This document shows, piece after piece, positions 43,701-56,874 of a DNA stretch of 64,000 nt. The position numbers and the translations under genes are program-made. The notes below the pieces were generated by a model, which worked only from the letters and a program-made list of their open reading frames with translations, ran no database searches and was not told the DNA's origin. Numbering within the stretch: the first letter of the stretch is position 1; every line of letters starts with the position of its first letter. Origin of the DNA: Neovahlkampfia damariscottae (Eukaryota; Heterolobosea; Selenaionea; Neovahlkampfiida; Neovahlkampfiidae); assembly GCA_016618085.1 (NCBI GenBank), contig JABLTG010000019.1, positions 62,001 through 126,000 of the forward strand. Reading direction: 5' to 3'.

Positions 43701-46700
43701 AAATGAGGTTACTGTTTCAAGATTCTTTCCTTTGATTAAACAATTTGGAATAGAATTTGTATAATCACAATCTACACTTGAAGTTATTGTTGTATCAATA
43801 TTAGGTGTCATATTTAATTGAAAATTGAAGTTTCCATTTGGAATTGCAAATTGTAATCCATGGATATTTGACACATCAAATTCATTTAATACTCTTGATG
43901 AATTCCATAATAATGGCTCTCTGATGAATAAGAACTTTTCATCATTGGATGTAATTGAAAAAGTTGATCCTCGAGAAGCATTCATCCAAAGAGTAATATT
44001 CAACACTTCAACAACGTTTGAAAATGTTGTTTTGTCAATAGTACATGATAATTTTGATTTTGATGCTCCAACATATTCAGCTTTAGATAACAAAATTCCA
44101 TCATTCAATGATGAGTATTGACAAAAAACTCCACGAGTCAAAAGTAAATCTGAAGCAATATCAATAGTGACAGATGAAATTAAAGAACCAGATCCAGTAA
44201 TTTTGTGACCAAGCGAAAATGGAAACATTGAAACTGTTGAAATTTGTTTCAAGAAATAAAATTGTGAATTTTGATCTTGATTTAAAGTCAAAGGAATTGA
44301 TTTTCCAGTTGCAACTGATTTAACATTAACTGTGACAAATTGAAAGAAAGCAGATGTTTTTACAGTTGAAATATCACAATCAAAATAACTTCCTGATAAA
44401 GTTGCAGTTGAAGATGCCCCATCAAAAACACATTCATAAGTAACTTTGTTTCCATAAAAATCATTAGATAATGTTGAATTCAATTGAATGCTTTGACTTT
44501 GAGCTATTGCAGCAAAAGGTAAAACACTTGTAACGTTGACATAATCAATGAATACAATATCTAATGCATTTGAAGAAATCAAAATTTCACCATTATATGC
44601 ATTGGAATCTCTGTACCATAAAGTGATCAAATTAACTCCTTCTACATTCGAAGAAGTTGAACAAATGTATTGATTGTCATTTGTGAAATATGTTGTCACA
44701 AATGTATTTCCAACTTTACATTGAACTCTAGGTTTTTGTTCAGTCAACATTTTGACATCATTTGTTAATACAACTGTGAAGTTTGTTAATTGGTTAACGT
44801 ATCCGACGTTATTTGTACCAACAAGAAATTCTGTTGTTGATTTTTCTAAAATAGTTATATTTTTAGCCTTTGAAATAGCAAACATGGATCTGAATTCAAT
44901 TGAATCTTCATTTTTGTAATAAAGCTGAATTTCATACGTTCCAAGAGTATTTGTGGCACCATCAAGAGGTGTTATGGATTTTTGAACTTGAACCGTATTT
45001 GATAATTGTCCAAATGAGTTATCTTGACGTAAATTTGTTGTTGAAGCAAATACTAACACCAATTCCCCTTTCACAAGTGTAAGTTCTTGATTCATTGTAA
45101 TATTTATTGGGAATGTTGCATCATCAACAGAAACTACTTGAGGATAGTAACTAACAATTTCTCTTTCTTCGTAAATGATCCAAAAAACTGATAAATTTTT
45201 TGAACTCAATGAAGCTTCTGCAAATCTTAATTTATATGAAGCAAATGGAGGAGCATCCACAGCCGGGAGTGCAGGTGAAATACACTTCAATGATGAATTC
45301 ACTTTATCACAAAGGAAATAGTATTTTGAATCCAATGAAGGCTGTGTGAATGTGATATTTGAAGGAACACGTTGATAATCTCCAATTTCTACATTTTGGT
45401 TCCCAGTAGCAAATCCATAAGATGGGTTCAAAAAATCTGAACTAATAAATTGGAATGTTTCGTCTAAAATAGTGATTTTCCTTTCAAGTCCTTTGGCTGT
45501 CATCCAAATACTTATAAATGCTTTTTGTTCAACTGTACCAGTTACAGCACATGAAAATACTCCACCTGGAAGAATAGATGCAGGAGTTGTTGTTGCATAT
45601 CTACTGACATTCGTTCCATACTTACATGTGAAGTTAGCTTCACCATAATCAAGTGATGTGTCAAATGCAGTGGTAATTGTTAAAGTGTTTGTGCGATTCA
45701 CAATTGCAGCAACAGGAGATAAACCAGTGATTAAAGATTTGACAGCAAAAACAACATCCAAAGTGTTATTTGATAGTTGAAAACTATATCCATCTTGTTT
45801 GTACCATAAAGATAATTGTTTCTTTCCTCCAATTGTCGTTGAAGTTACTGATCTAAATTGATATGTATTTCCAACATTTGTGGTGAAGTTATTTATAGTA
45901 CTGAATCCAGATACATCAGATAATTTTGTTGCAAAATTACCAACTAAATTCAATGGTATAAATGTTGTAATGTTGACATGAAATTCAACATTAGTTGCAG
46001 TATAAAAGAATTGAGTTTGATCTGAAAATGAAAATTCAATATCTGTTGGTGTTAAATAATAAAATGTAGTTGTAGATGGATTTGTGGTAATGAAAATTTC
46101 TTTCTCTCCTGAAAGTTGTGGAACTTTGAAAAATGATTTTAGTTGAATTGAACTTGATTTATGATCATTATAGGTTACTGGACAATTCAATACTTTATCA
46201 TTCACTTTCTGAGCTAAAGATCCATTTGTATTATATTCACAGTAAAAATCAATTTTTTGTGTGAATGAATTCTTCATTGCACTTTCATTGAAGGTTAAAG
46301 TCAAATTCAAATTATTTCCAACCAAAGCTGCAAGAGGGAATATATTTGTGATTTCATGATTTTCATACAAAATTAAACCTTGATTGACATCTACTAAATC
46401 TGAGAATCCACTTAAAGGTTTTTGATATTGAATTTTGAATTTTAATAAGTAAATATCAACAGCACTTTGTGTTGGAATGCTTGTTTTAGAGCATGAAATG
46501 AATCCATCACCACTTCCAACTGTACATGAGAATTCATTTCCATCAGTTGAAACAATTTTATGTGGATAAGATCTGTAGTTTGATGGCACCGCAATTAAAA
46601 CTGAATTATTCCTTCTAACAGATAAACTTGTTGATGCAGGAAAATTTGAATATTCAGGAACGAATTGTAATTTAACCATTTGAACAATTGAATCTTCATT

Positions 46701-49700
46701 TGAGATTATACCAGAAAGTCCAACAACAGAGGCATCATTGATATTTAATGAAATTCTAACATCTTCTTCTGATCCAGTTGAATTGAATGAGCATGAAAAT
46801 AATCTTTCATCCATTAAATTTTTCACAATTGGAACTTGTTTTGAACGAATTTCACAATAAAAATTATATCCAGGATGTAACTTTTTGCTAATATTGAATT
46901 CTGCAGTGAGAGATGAATCTTTATGTTTCAAAGTATCTCCTACATAAGGCAATGCTGACACGAATGTCACATTACTCTTAAAAATGTTTGAGTTCATTGT
47001 GAAGTTGACAACATCTGAAAAATATGCTGAAGTGACTTGTAATTGATAATCAAGTCTCATTGGAGTGTGAGTCAATGATAAATCTTGAATCATACATTCA
47101 GGTGATAATGAATTAAATTCACAATGGAGGTATTTTGATGGATTTGTTGATGAATATTCTGGAGTTAATTTCAATTTGTATTGATTGAAACTGACTTTTG
47201 AATTTGCAACATTTTGAGCATCAGTAAAATTCAAAGTGAAATTTTGATTAAAATAATGATCAGTGATAGTTGCAGGAATCACAATTTGAATTGGTTCTTT
47301 CAAATAAACATATGTTAAATTATTTGAGGTCAAAATGAAATTCAAGTTGGTATTCTCTGTTGAAACATTCATATATAAATCAAATGTAATAAATTCTGAA
47401 TTTGAGTTCAAAGAATCAACAGTTAAAAGACATTCAACAAGTTTAGCGTTTCCACCAACAAAAGTTGCTTTTGAATATTTTGAAATTCCATTATGATTAA
47501 AACGACAATTCAATCCTGTATCTGTGAATAAATTTGTTGCAGCGGTGAGCTGTACAGTAGCGTTTTTATTTTGATTATCTTGTGAAAATCTATCAATAAA
47601 TGGATACAAATAATTTGTTGAAACAAGATCCATAAATATGAATTCAATAAAATTTGAACTTGCCGCAACAACTTCTTGTGTTGGAATGTAAACAGCCCAA
47701 AGAGTAATATTAATCTTCTTTCCAGATGTTGCATAAATTCCTGATTCAAAAAGAGGATTTGTGAAACTTGCATCAAATTTTGAAGAATCAAAACGAGTCT
47801 CAAATTTGACTTTTCCTGAATAATCAACATTGACGTAATTATTCCAAAGTTTTACTGTTGAATTTGTTGTCAAAGCAGCAACTGGATCAATTTTTGAAAT
47901 TGTAAATAATTTTAAGAATCCAAAACTTAAAACATTATTATTCAATGTTAATATAGTTTCATTCTTTGTTTTCACTGTTGGATCAATTGAATAGGTTGTA
48001 GAAACTGTTGAAATGGATTTCGCATTTGCATTTGGATTTCCATAATAGATGATATATCCTTCAACTGATCCAGTATCAACTTCTTGAATTTTGAAAGAAA
48101 TTGTAGTGGATATTGAGTTACATCCAACAACACGTCTTTCAATTTCTTTTCCTTTAAAAGTAACAACAATGTCACTACAATCATTTTTCATTTCTCCAAA
48201 ATTGATTAAATTCAAAGTGTTAATTGAATGTTTAAAATAGTAGTTGATGTTTAATGTTATTGCAGTAGTATAGGTAAGATTTAATTCATTTTTGAATGTT
48301 CCATGAATATTTGAAACTTTATATGCATTAATCTTTTTGTAACTCACTCCAATAGATTTGAATCCTGCTGTGGTGGAATAAATTGAACATCCATAAGTAT
48401 TAGTTCCAACAATTGATGTTGAAACAAAATTACCATCAAAACTACAAACAACACGATTTTGATAAATCAAAGGAATGTTTGCAACATTTAATTTCACAGT
48501 TGTATTATAATTTACTCCTGTATTTCCAAATTGTTTTGTTGAAGTATCATATGAAATTGCACCAAAAATAAAAAAGTATAAAGAAATAAAATTTGAAGAT
48601 AATTGGGAACGAGTTCCTTTTGTGTCTATCATCCAAAATGTTAAATTTCTATGAATTGCTGAATTAATAACACAGTTAAATTCATTTGAATCAATTCTTG
48701 TTGCTGTAATTCTTGTTCCATCTTCTAATTGACATTCCAATGAATCTTTTAATAATGGTGAAATACTTTCAGTGAATGAAAATGGAAATATTCTTGATCC
48801 ACTTAATCCAGTGACAGATCCAGATGGATAAATTGGATTTGGTTGAATAGTAAAAAATTCAAAGGTGATTTCATTCAAAATCATATCAAATGTCTGATAA
48901 ACAGCATGAATATTAAATTTGAATGTATGTGTTGTTGAATTTTGTACTGAAAGACATTTGATTGTTGTTGAGTTTAAAACAGTTGCTGAATAGTTTCCAT
49001 TTTGATGAACACAATAATATTTTACTCCTATTAATCCTGTTGAAAGTGTTGAGGCATTAAAAGTTATAAAAACATCAGTAGTAACTCCAGATAAAACTGC
49101 TTGAGGATAAACTGTTTTAACTTTGTTCTTTTTGTAAAAGACTGTTTGAAGAGTATCAATAACAACTTTTCCATCGTAAAATGAAAGAGGAACATCAATA
49201 ATATCTCCTGGATAAGTTACACTTGATGATTTTGTGCAATATAATATTTTACCACCTGAATAAGTACAAGGAAATTCCATTGAATATTGAGTATTATTCA
49301 ATTTGTAATTTTGACCAGATCTTCCAGGTAAAAGAGTTCCAGTTAAATCTGTGAAAGCAATATTTCCAATATAGGATTCATAAATTTCTGGTGTTGTAAT
49401 TTTTGTATTGACCAACCAGAAAGATATTGAATTTAATGTTACATTATATTTTTCTGAGTTTTCGTACAAGATAATTTTCTTTTCTCCAGTATTTGGAGCA
49501 CTCAATTGAATTGAACATGACACTTGATTTCCAGAATCAGTAACAGCATATCCATCAATAAAATATCCATCAGTTGAAATTCCACATTTGATTGGTTTTG
49601 AAGAATCCTTTCGATATCTTGTCATGTTTTGATTTACATTTAAAATTACTGTTTGAGTCTTTCCTGTGTTATCTGAAAAAATCAAATGACGATCAATATC

Positions 49701-52700
49701 TAAAATTGATGCATAAGGAAGATTTACAAGATTTAAATTTGTTGAAATTCTTTCATTCAAAGTTGAATTGTATTTCCAAATCATTGTCAAGTATTGATCA
49801 ATATCTGTTAAGAATGAATTTCTTGAGCAAACAATATTTGATGCAGAAAGTGATGCACTTGTTTTTTCAAAAACTTGTGAATTTGAATCATCAGCTTTTG
49901 TTGATTGACATGCAATACGAGTATTATTTAAATAATTAGAGCATGATGAAACAGTATAATTGATTGTTATTTCAGTTTCATGAGGTAACATGACATAATT
50001 TTGAATGTTCAATGGTACTTTAGTGCATGCATTTGGGTCTAATGTATCACACCAATATGATTTTTGATGATTAATAGTTGACACTGAAAAAGTATTTTCA
50101 ATCCAAGTTTCAGGATAAATACCACATCCTCTATTTCCATCCATTATTAAACTATTGAAATTTGTGAAATTAGTTTTATCAATTTCGTAGTAAATTCCTG
50201 AATTTGAAATATCATTATAACTGAAATTAAATCTCTTCAATGAAGATGGAAGAATGTTTACAAAATTTGATGTTGAGAATAACTTATTTTGTGATAAATC
50301 AAGAACTTGTAATGAAGTAAAATTCATCATTGTTGGCAAAGCTCCACTGAAGTTTTGATTGATGAATGAGATTTTTGTTATAGCAAAAGTTGAATCACAT
50401 TCAATTCTACTTGATCCAAAATTTTGATTACAATAACAAGAAGGTCCAGTATCAGTGCAAGTTTTGAAAGTTAATTTGTTGAAAGTACAACCAGTTGTAC
50501 AAGTAGCATTTACAAAATCATAAAGATCTGAAAATTGACAACTATGACCATAGTATGAAGGTTGACATTGACAAGTATCAGGAGCAGTACAATTTCCATG
50601 AGAAGAACAAACTGTTGATTGACTTGAATCAAAACCAAAACAGATATTATTTTGACATTCATTTCCATTGTATCCACTATTACATGAGCAGTTATTTGGA
50701 GCCACACAAGAACCTCTTGTGATACTTGTGCATGAGTTTGATAAATTTGCAGATTTCAAGTAACAAATTGGAAATTGACAATTGTTTCCATCATATTGAC
50801 CAATATTACAAACACAATTATCAGGAGCAGTACAACTTCCATGAGCAGAACAAACACCAGCAAGTCCACTAGATACTCCATTACAAACATTGAATTGACA
50901 ATCATTTCCATCGTAACCAGTATTGCAAGTACAATTATTTGGTAAAGGACATGAACCTCTTGAATTGCATACATTTGGTTGGGTAGCGTTGATACTGTTA
51001 CAAATTGCTATTTCACATTTGATTCCAGTCCATCCAGGTGAACAAGAACATGTATCAGGGTTTGTACATGTTCCGTGACCAGAACAAACTGAAGAATTTA
51101 AAGCACTGATTGAATAGCAAACAGGAGAAGCACAATTACTTCCTGACCATTGAGGTGTGCAAGAGCATTGATTTGGTCCAACACAAGTTCCTTTTGCTCC
51201 AGAACAATCATTCTCATTGTTACAATTGAAAGTACTGCAATTTGAGTTTTGCCATCCAGCAAAACAAGAACAATTGTTTGCTCCAACACATAAACCATGA
51301 CCAGTACAATCACCTACTTCATCACAAACGGTGATATTACAAAAAGTTCCTGAATATCCTCCAGCACTGCAAATACAAGTATTTGGTGATGTACATTCAC
51401 CATTTCCTGAGCAAACTTTTGAATCTTGAGCATCCAATCCAAAGCAAATAGGTATTGAGCAGTTACTTCCTGTGTATTGTGAATTACAGCTACAGTTATT
51501 TGGACCAACACAAGTACCTTGACCAGAACATGAATTTACATCAACACAGGTAATAGTTCCACAATCATTATCAGTCCATCCAGGTTGGCATTGACAATTA
51601 TTTGGTGAAATGCAAGTACCATGAGATGAGCAGACAGCGGCATCATTTGATGATTTTCCATTACAAATGTTGAATTCACAGTTATTTCCAGTGTATCCAG
51701 TGTCACAAAAACATTGTTCTTTTCCAATACAATTTCCATGAGAGCTACAAACAGTTGAATCATTTGATAATTTTCCTGAGCAAGTGTAAATGTTACATTG
51801 GTCTCCGAAGTATCCAGCTGAGCAAACACAGTTATTTGGTGAAACACATGTCCCATTTCCACTACACACTTGTGAGGTACTTGTTGAAGGAATATCATAA
51901 CAAACAGGATTTTGACAATCATTTCCTTGATGAGTTGAATCGCAAAGACATGTATTTGGTGCAATACATCTTCCATTTGAACTACAAACAGAAACATCAT
52001 TTGATTGTTTTCCATTACAAATAGCGTACTCACAATTTGTACCTGTGAAACCAGTTGAGCAATCACAAGAATTTGGTGAAACACAAGTTCCATTTCCACC
52101 TGAACAAGCAATTGGGTCCAATTGACCATTACAATAAGAGTTTTGACAAATATTTCCTTCGTAACCAGTTGAACAAGAACACGTATCTGGAGCTGTGCAA
52201 GATCCATGTGAACTGCAAACAGTAGGATCATTGGATAATTTTCCATCACAAACAAAATATTGACATTCATTTCCACCATATCCTGTTGTACATCCGCATG
52301 TATTTGGAGCATTACAAGTTCCTCTGGTACCAAAACAAGCAGCTGGATCTATGCTGCCAAAGCAAACATTTGTTTGGCAATCCGTTCCTGTGTATCCTGC
52401 ATTACAAACACAAGAATCTGGATTTTGGCATGAACCTTGGCCATTACAAACAGTCACATCATTGGACAATTTCCCATTGCAAATAATGTATTCACAATTT
52501 GTTCCACCATGTCCAGCAGCACAACTACAAGTATTTGGAGAGCTACACGTTCCATTGGTTCCAGAACAAGCATTTGGATCTATTAATCCATTACATTTTG
52601 GAGTTTGGCATTGATCACCTGTGTATTGACTTGCATCTGTACAAGTACAAATATCAGGTGAAGTACATGATCCATGAGCAGAACAAACATCACCAGCATT

Positions 52701-54720
52701 TGATAATTTACCGAAGCATTCAATAAATTCACAGTCATTACCAGAATATCCTGAATTGCAAGTACAAGAATTTGGTGAACCACAAGAGCCACGTCCATTA
52801 CAAACACCTGCTGTACCAGCTAAAATATTATTACATTTTGGCGTTTGGCATTGATTTCCACCCCATAATGAAGATTGTGTACAAACACAATTGTCAGTGG
52901 ATGTACAAGTACCACGACCTGAGCAAACAGTTGGATCATCTTTATCAATGGAATAACAAGAAAATGAAGGTGTTTGACAATATGTTCCAGCCCACCCTGT
53001 GTTACAGTTACATTTATCAATATTTCCTTGTTTTATTAAAAATTTAAAATAACTTACCAGAATCATCTGTTTTACAATCTCCATTGTTATTACAATAGCC
53101 GGAAAATCCAATAATATCAATATTTCTATAAGTAGCAGTGATAGATTGATAAGTACCAAGTCCAAATTTTGCAAGTCCAACATAAAATGTTCCTGTGATT
53201 GGTACTGTTGCACTTCCAATGGTAGTATAGGTTGTTCCATCTTGTGAAAAAGAGCAAGTGAAAGTTGTACCAGATTTTTGAAGTTTTACATATCTTGGAG
53301 AACCTACATTTGATTCTGTTTGCACTAGAACTCCGGCAGCATTTGCTGCTGTACGATAAAAATGGAATCCTTTTGTATCAGTTTTATGACCACATGCAGA
53401 CATTATTCCACCTCCAGCATAACCAACTGCATTTTCAATATCTGCTCTTCCTTGTAATTCTTGACGAATAGCCACACCAACTGGAGCATTATAAGAACCT
53501 GAATCTACGCGAGCAATTATTGTTCCTTCTCCAGACACTTCTTTAAAGGCAAATTGCATTCCATCATATACATCACCATTCCTTAATGCAGTGAATCCAG
53601 CTTTTGAAAGAGTAGCAGTAGTTGCTGCAAATGAATAAGCAGGATTTTGATCTGAACCACCCATTTCAGGGAAAATATTATTAGTTCCAATAACTCTTGT
53701 TCTCCAACTATTATCACCACATTGATTAAATGTTGCTGAAAAAAAAATATTAAACATAACTTTTTTTTTTTTTACGAATTGTTTTACAACCAGGAGTTGT
53801 TTGTTCATAGGAATAATATTGTGTTGAGGTGCATGATGTTGTTGCTGAAAATCCATATATTTTGATATTTGACAAATGGACATTGTCTGCATAACTGAGA
53901 CCAGGTTGCATCGCTTAAAAAGTGAATAAAAAAGAACAAGAATTACCAATTCCAAAATTCTAATAAAGTAAAAAAAAAAAAAAAAAAAATACCAGTGCTG
54001 AGATAGCATTATTAGAAATTGTACTTCCAACTTGAATCCATGTTAATTCATCATCAGAAACATAGGCTTTATAATTTGTTCCAATTTTTTCCAATCTTAA
54101 AAAAAAGAATAAGTAGAACAGTTGAGTACTTGATATATCCAAAATAAAATAGACTCATTATAGGTATTTGAAAATTTTGATTACTGACAGCAGAATTTGA
54201 GGTTCTTGAAACTAATCTAACATTTGGATAAGAACCTGTGGTGTCATATCTATTTTGAACTACAAAACCAACTGAAGGTGATCTTTGGTTCAAGTTGTTA
54301 TTATTGTTTACTACACCTCTGAACTAACAAAAAAAATAAAAAAAAAAAAAAAAAAAACCATCAATCCAACAAAAGTACCACCAGATTGTTCACCATAAGC
54401 CTTGTTAAAAGCGGTTCCTGAGTCGTCTGATTTTCCAATTTTCATAGTAATAGATCCATCACCAGTAAAAGTCTTTTTGACGTTAAAAAAATTGATGGAA
54501 TTACCCAAAACATGAAGGCTATATTTGCGTCTTGGCCAGTTGAATAGTCATCAATTGTATTCGCTTTGTTATTCACCTGAAGGTATAAGTCTTTACCAGT
54601 GAGAGTATTTGTTTGCCATGTTCTTAAACCTCCAACTAATAACGTTGGATTTGACAGTGCGGAAATATAATTTTCAAATGTTATTAGAAACAAAAACAGA
54701 AGGGTTATTTTGTGCTTCAT
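37794..54720 (-). CDS. giant EGF/LRR/IPT-type multi-pass surface receptor
   Basis: Eight exons (54720-54505, 54472-54359, 54323-54130, 54095-53993, 53959-53947, 53913-53776, 53735-53058, 53026-37794) encode 5562 residues. Order: signal peptide (1-21); lectin-like region (KLEKIGTNYKAYVSDDELTWIQVGS) to about 480; about 21 EGF-like repeats to 1320; short LRR block (LQVLDLSQNKLF) to 1460; some twenty IPT/TIG-like beta domains to 4540; Cys-rich GCC2/GCC3 repeats (CPPGAYKPTRGLYEC) to 4720; nine or ten membrane helices to 5135; and a 425-residue Ser/Lys-rich cytoplasmic tail. It should sit in the plasma membrane for adhesion or sensing. Related giants occur in free-living amoeboflagellates. Exon 5 is 13 nt; introns are 31-40 nt; the last exon has 15.2 kb without a stop. 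Confidence 0.85.
50525..52955 (-). repeat. array of about 21 EGF-like coding repeats
   Basis: Unit of about 115-117 nt, protein pattern C-G-x-L-S-N-D-x-x-V-C-S-S-H-G-x-C-x-x-P-x-x-C-x-C-x-x-G-Y-x-G-x-x-C. Two unit types alternate in the first part (one with KLSND, one with IDPxAC), which suggests amplification in pairs. The periodicity gives long false frames on both strands. Confidence 0.9.
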
Positions 54721-55015
54721 TTTTATAGTGCTAACTCGTTTTTCTCTAATAAATTTGATTGATTGGTCTATTTTTCAAGGTCAAATTTATATCAAAAAAA
54801 GAAATATTAAAGCAAAAAATAACTCAAGTTGCGTCAAAAAAAAAAAAAACAGACAAATATCCAATCGGGTATTTTTCTGAAGAAAGAAGAACCAATCAGA
54901 ATATTAGGAATCAATCAAATTATCAGATAATTTGACAAAAAAATATTACAAAAGTGCTTCATTTTTAATGCGTGATCATCTAAAAATAAATTTCTTGGAA
55001 TGAAAAAACAAAAAG

Positions 55016-55125
55016 CTTACCCACAATGCTCCTGGTTCCAGGTGGTCTCCCTCCCTAGTACCAAGAGCCTGCAGGGGCTTAACTTCGAAAATCGGACGTT
55101 ATGCGGTGTATTCTCCTAAGGTAAG
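55016..55125 (-). rRNA. 5S ribosomal RNA
   Basis: A G/C-rich island in A/T-rich sequence. On the minus strand it reads GTCCGAT...GAAGTTAAGC (box A region) and GGTACTAGGGAGGGAGACC followed by CCTGG-AACCAGG (box C region), the eukaryotic 5S pattern. CTTACC at the 5' end pairs with GGTAAG at the 3' end as helix I. A TTTTTGTTTTTT tract follows the 3' end, a typical RNA polymerase III terminator. Length by helix I is about 110 nt, shorter than the usual 117-121, mostly in the 5' part, so the exact ends may be off by several bases. The flanks 54721-55015 and 55126-55255 hold only CCAAT/ATTGG motifs. Confidence 0.88.
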
Positions 55126-55255
55126 AGACAATTATTCTATACACAACAACGTCACTCAGTTCGAAAAAAATCAAGTGATGACAAGATCAATCATGCAAAG
55201 TGTTCTGGAAATATAAAAAAATCCTGAAGGTGTTAAAAATCACATGAAAGTGAAC

Positions 55256-56540
55256 TTAAATATTTATATTTAATCCAATTATCAAAAACAGCATTGAAAC
55301 TAATGACAAAATATAAAATTCTTTCTCAAATGAAAAAGAAAAATTATCATCAACCTTCAAATATTGTTTGTTTTCTTTCTTCAATTTTTTTTCAATTTTT
55401 TCTTCAATCAAATTCTTTGGTTTATTCATTTTATAAGTTGAATGAATTGGTGATATTTTCAAATCACTTCCAAAAAAATCAGTTAATGGAATTTGATCAG
55501 GCGATCTTTTCATTAAATCAATTTTCCAATTTGGATGAGATTGAATCAAATTTGGATCAAAAGATCTCATTAAATCACCAATTGTACCATGTCTTTCTTT
55601 AAAAAACATCAATGTGTAATATGTAAATCTGTCTAAAATTGAAATTCCAATCTGTGTATCAAAATGATGCTAAAACAAGAATAAGATTAGTTTTGAAACT
55701 TACAGAATATGAGTTCTCACCAACTCTTGAACTTGAAATAGCCATTACATTTGGTGTATATAAACTGGAATATAAAGATTGTCCTTGACATGTATCAGAA
55801 ATGAATAAAATCTCATTGTATCTTTTTTTCACATGCATTTGTGAAAATGCATCTGCTAAATCCATTGAACTAATTTCTTCTTGATCTTGAAATTTTAAAA
55901 AATCTTCACCTCCATGTCCAGCTTTCAAAACAATTAGTTTTTTTTTTTTTGTTTTTTTTCTACTTAAATATAAGAGTATATTAGAATGCTCATCTGATAA
56001 TAATCTTTTGGATCTTGGTACATTTTCATCATGTCTATCTAATAATACACGTAAAAAATTTTCAACTGTAACTTCATAGTTACGATAATCAACTTGAACA
56101 TTTTCAGGGTATAAGTTGTTTTCTTTTTGACGTGAATTGAAAATTTGAGCCGGAAATGAATTCCTTGCATTACAACCAATATCTGAATTCATTCAATTAA
56201 AAATAATTTTTTTCTTACCGTCAGCCAACACTCCAAAATTTTAAATTAAATTTGTTTGTCAAACTTAAAATGATATTTGAATCAGGTATTCCTAAATTTT
56301 TTACAATTTGATAGAAACTCAAAGTATTAGCAATGTGTCTGTAATTAAACCAAAATCTACTGGTACAAACTGAAAACGAAATTAAAAATAAAAAGAGTCA
56401 CCTAAAACAGCCCAATTATTGGTATGTTTTTTGTTATTGAAGAATCTTTGAGTTTTCTGTTGTTGTTCTTGAGTATATCCAAAAATAAAATTTATAAAAA
56501 AAAACAACAAACAAACTGAAAGCAACGAAAAGCACTTCAT
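55256..56540 (-). CDS. PIGK: GPI-anchor transamidase catalytic subunit (GPI8/PIG-K)
   Basis: Six exons (56540-56402, 56369-56265, 56230-56219, 56182-55964, 55921-55704, 55669-55256; introns 32, 34, 36, 42, 34 nt) give 368 residues. Signal peptide first, then [56 protein letters not shown], the catalytic His in [14 protein letters not shown] and catalytic Cys in [11 protein letters not shown], and a C-terminal membrane helix. Exon 3 is 12 nt and supplies LAD; the 42-nt intron is stop-free and in frame, and would insert 14 residues before GHGG. This caspase-fold enzyme cleaves proproteins in the ER and attaches the GPI anchor, so GPI-anchored surface proteins exist here. CCAAT overlaps the start codon (CCAATG). 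Confidence 0.92.
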
Positions 56541-56599
56541 TGGATAAAAAAATTAACCAACAATAAACGACAATTTTGTAAAAAGAAGAGAAAAAAAAA

Positions 56600-56870
56600 A
56601 TGGGAAACACAAACACAAATTTAACAAAAGATAAACACATATATAACACAGAACAAGATCCATGTCACAAAAAAGCATGTGAAATTCAAACATGTCTTTC
56701 AAAAAATAATTTCTCACAAGAAAAGTGTAAAGAAATAGTAATTTCAATCATATCATTTTTTAACATAGTTTTTTTATTAGGTTGATATTTACAATGATTG
56801 CATGAAAAAACAAATGGAAAATAAATTTGAAAAAGAAGAAATAAAAAGGAAAGGAAGAAAACAAAATTAA
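56600..56870 (+). CDS. CMC4: CMC4-like twin CX9C mitochondrial protein
   Basis: Exons 56600-56737 and 56781-56870 (intron 43 nt) give 75 residues. DPCHKKACEIQTCLSKNNFSQEKCKEI matches CMC4 (DPCQKQACEIQKCLQ...KC) and the spliced exon supplies VDIYNDCMKK with the last Cys. The twin Cys motif is imported by Mia40 into the intermembrane space; CMC4 is linked to respiratory-chain assembly. Without splicing the C-terminal Cys would be lost. Only 59 bases separate its ATG from that of GPI8, so the two share a divergent promoter. It stops four bases before the opposing GTPase gene. Confidence 0.85.
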
Positions 56871-56874
56871 AATT

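Noticed and set aside
51536-52333. Long alternative-frame reading inside the EGF region, rich in Val/Leu/His
   Set aside because: It is a shadow of the 115-117 nt EGF repeat period; the true frame has the conserved cysteines.
50525-52955. Regular repeats that could suggest a CRISPR array or satellite
   Set aside because: Units are protein-coding EGF repeats with varying sequence and no identical direct repeats with spacers.
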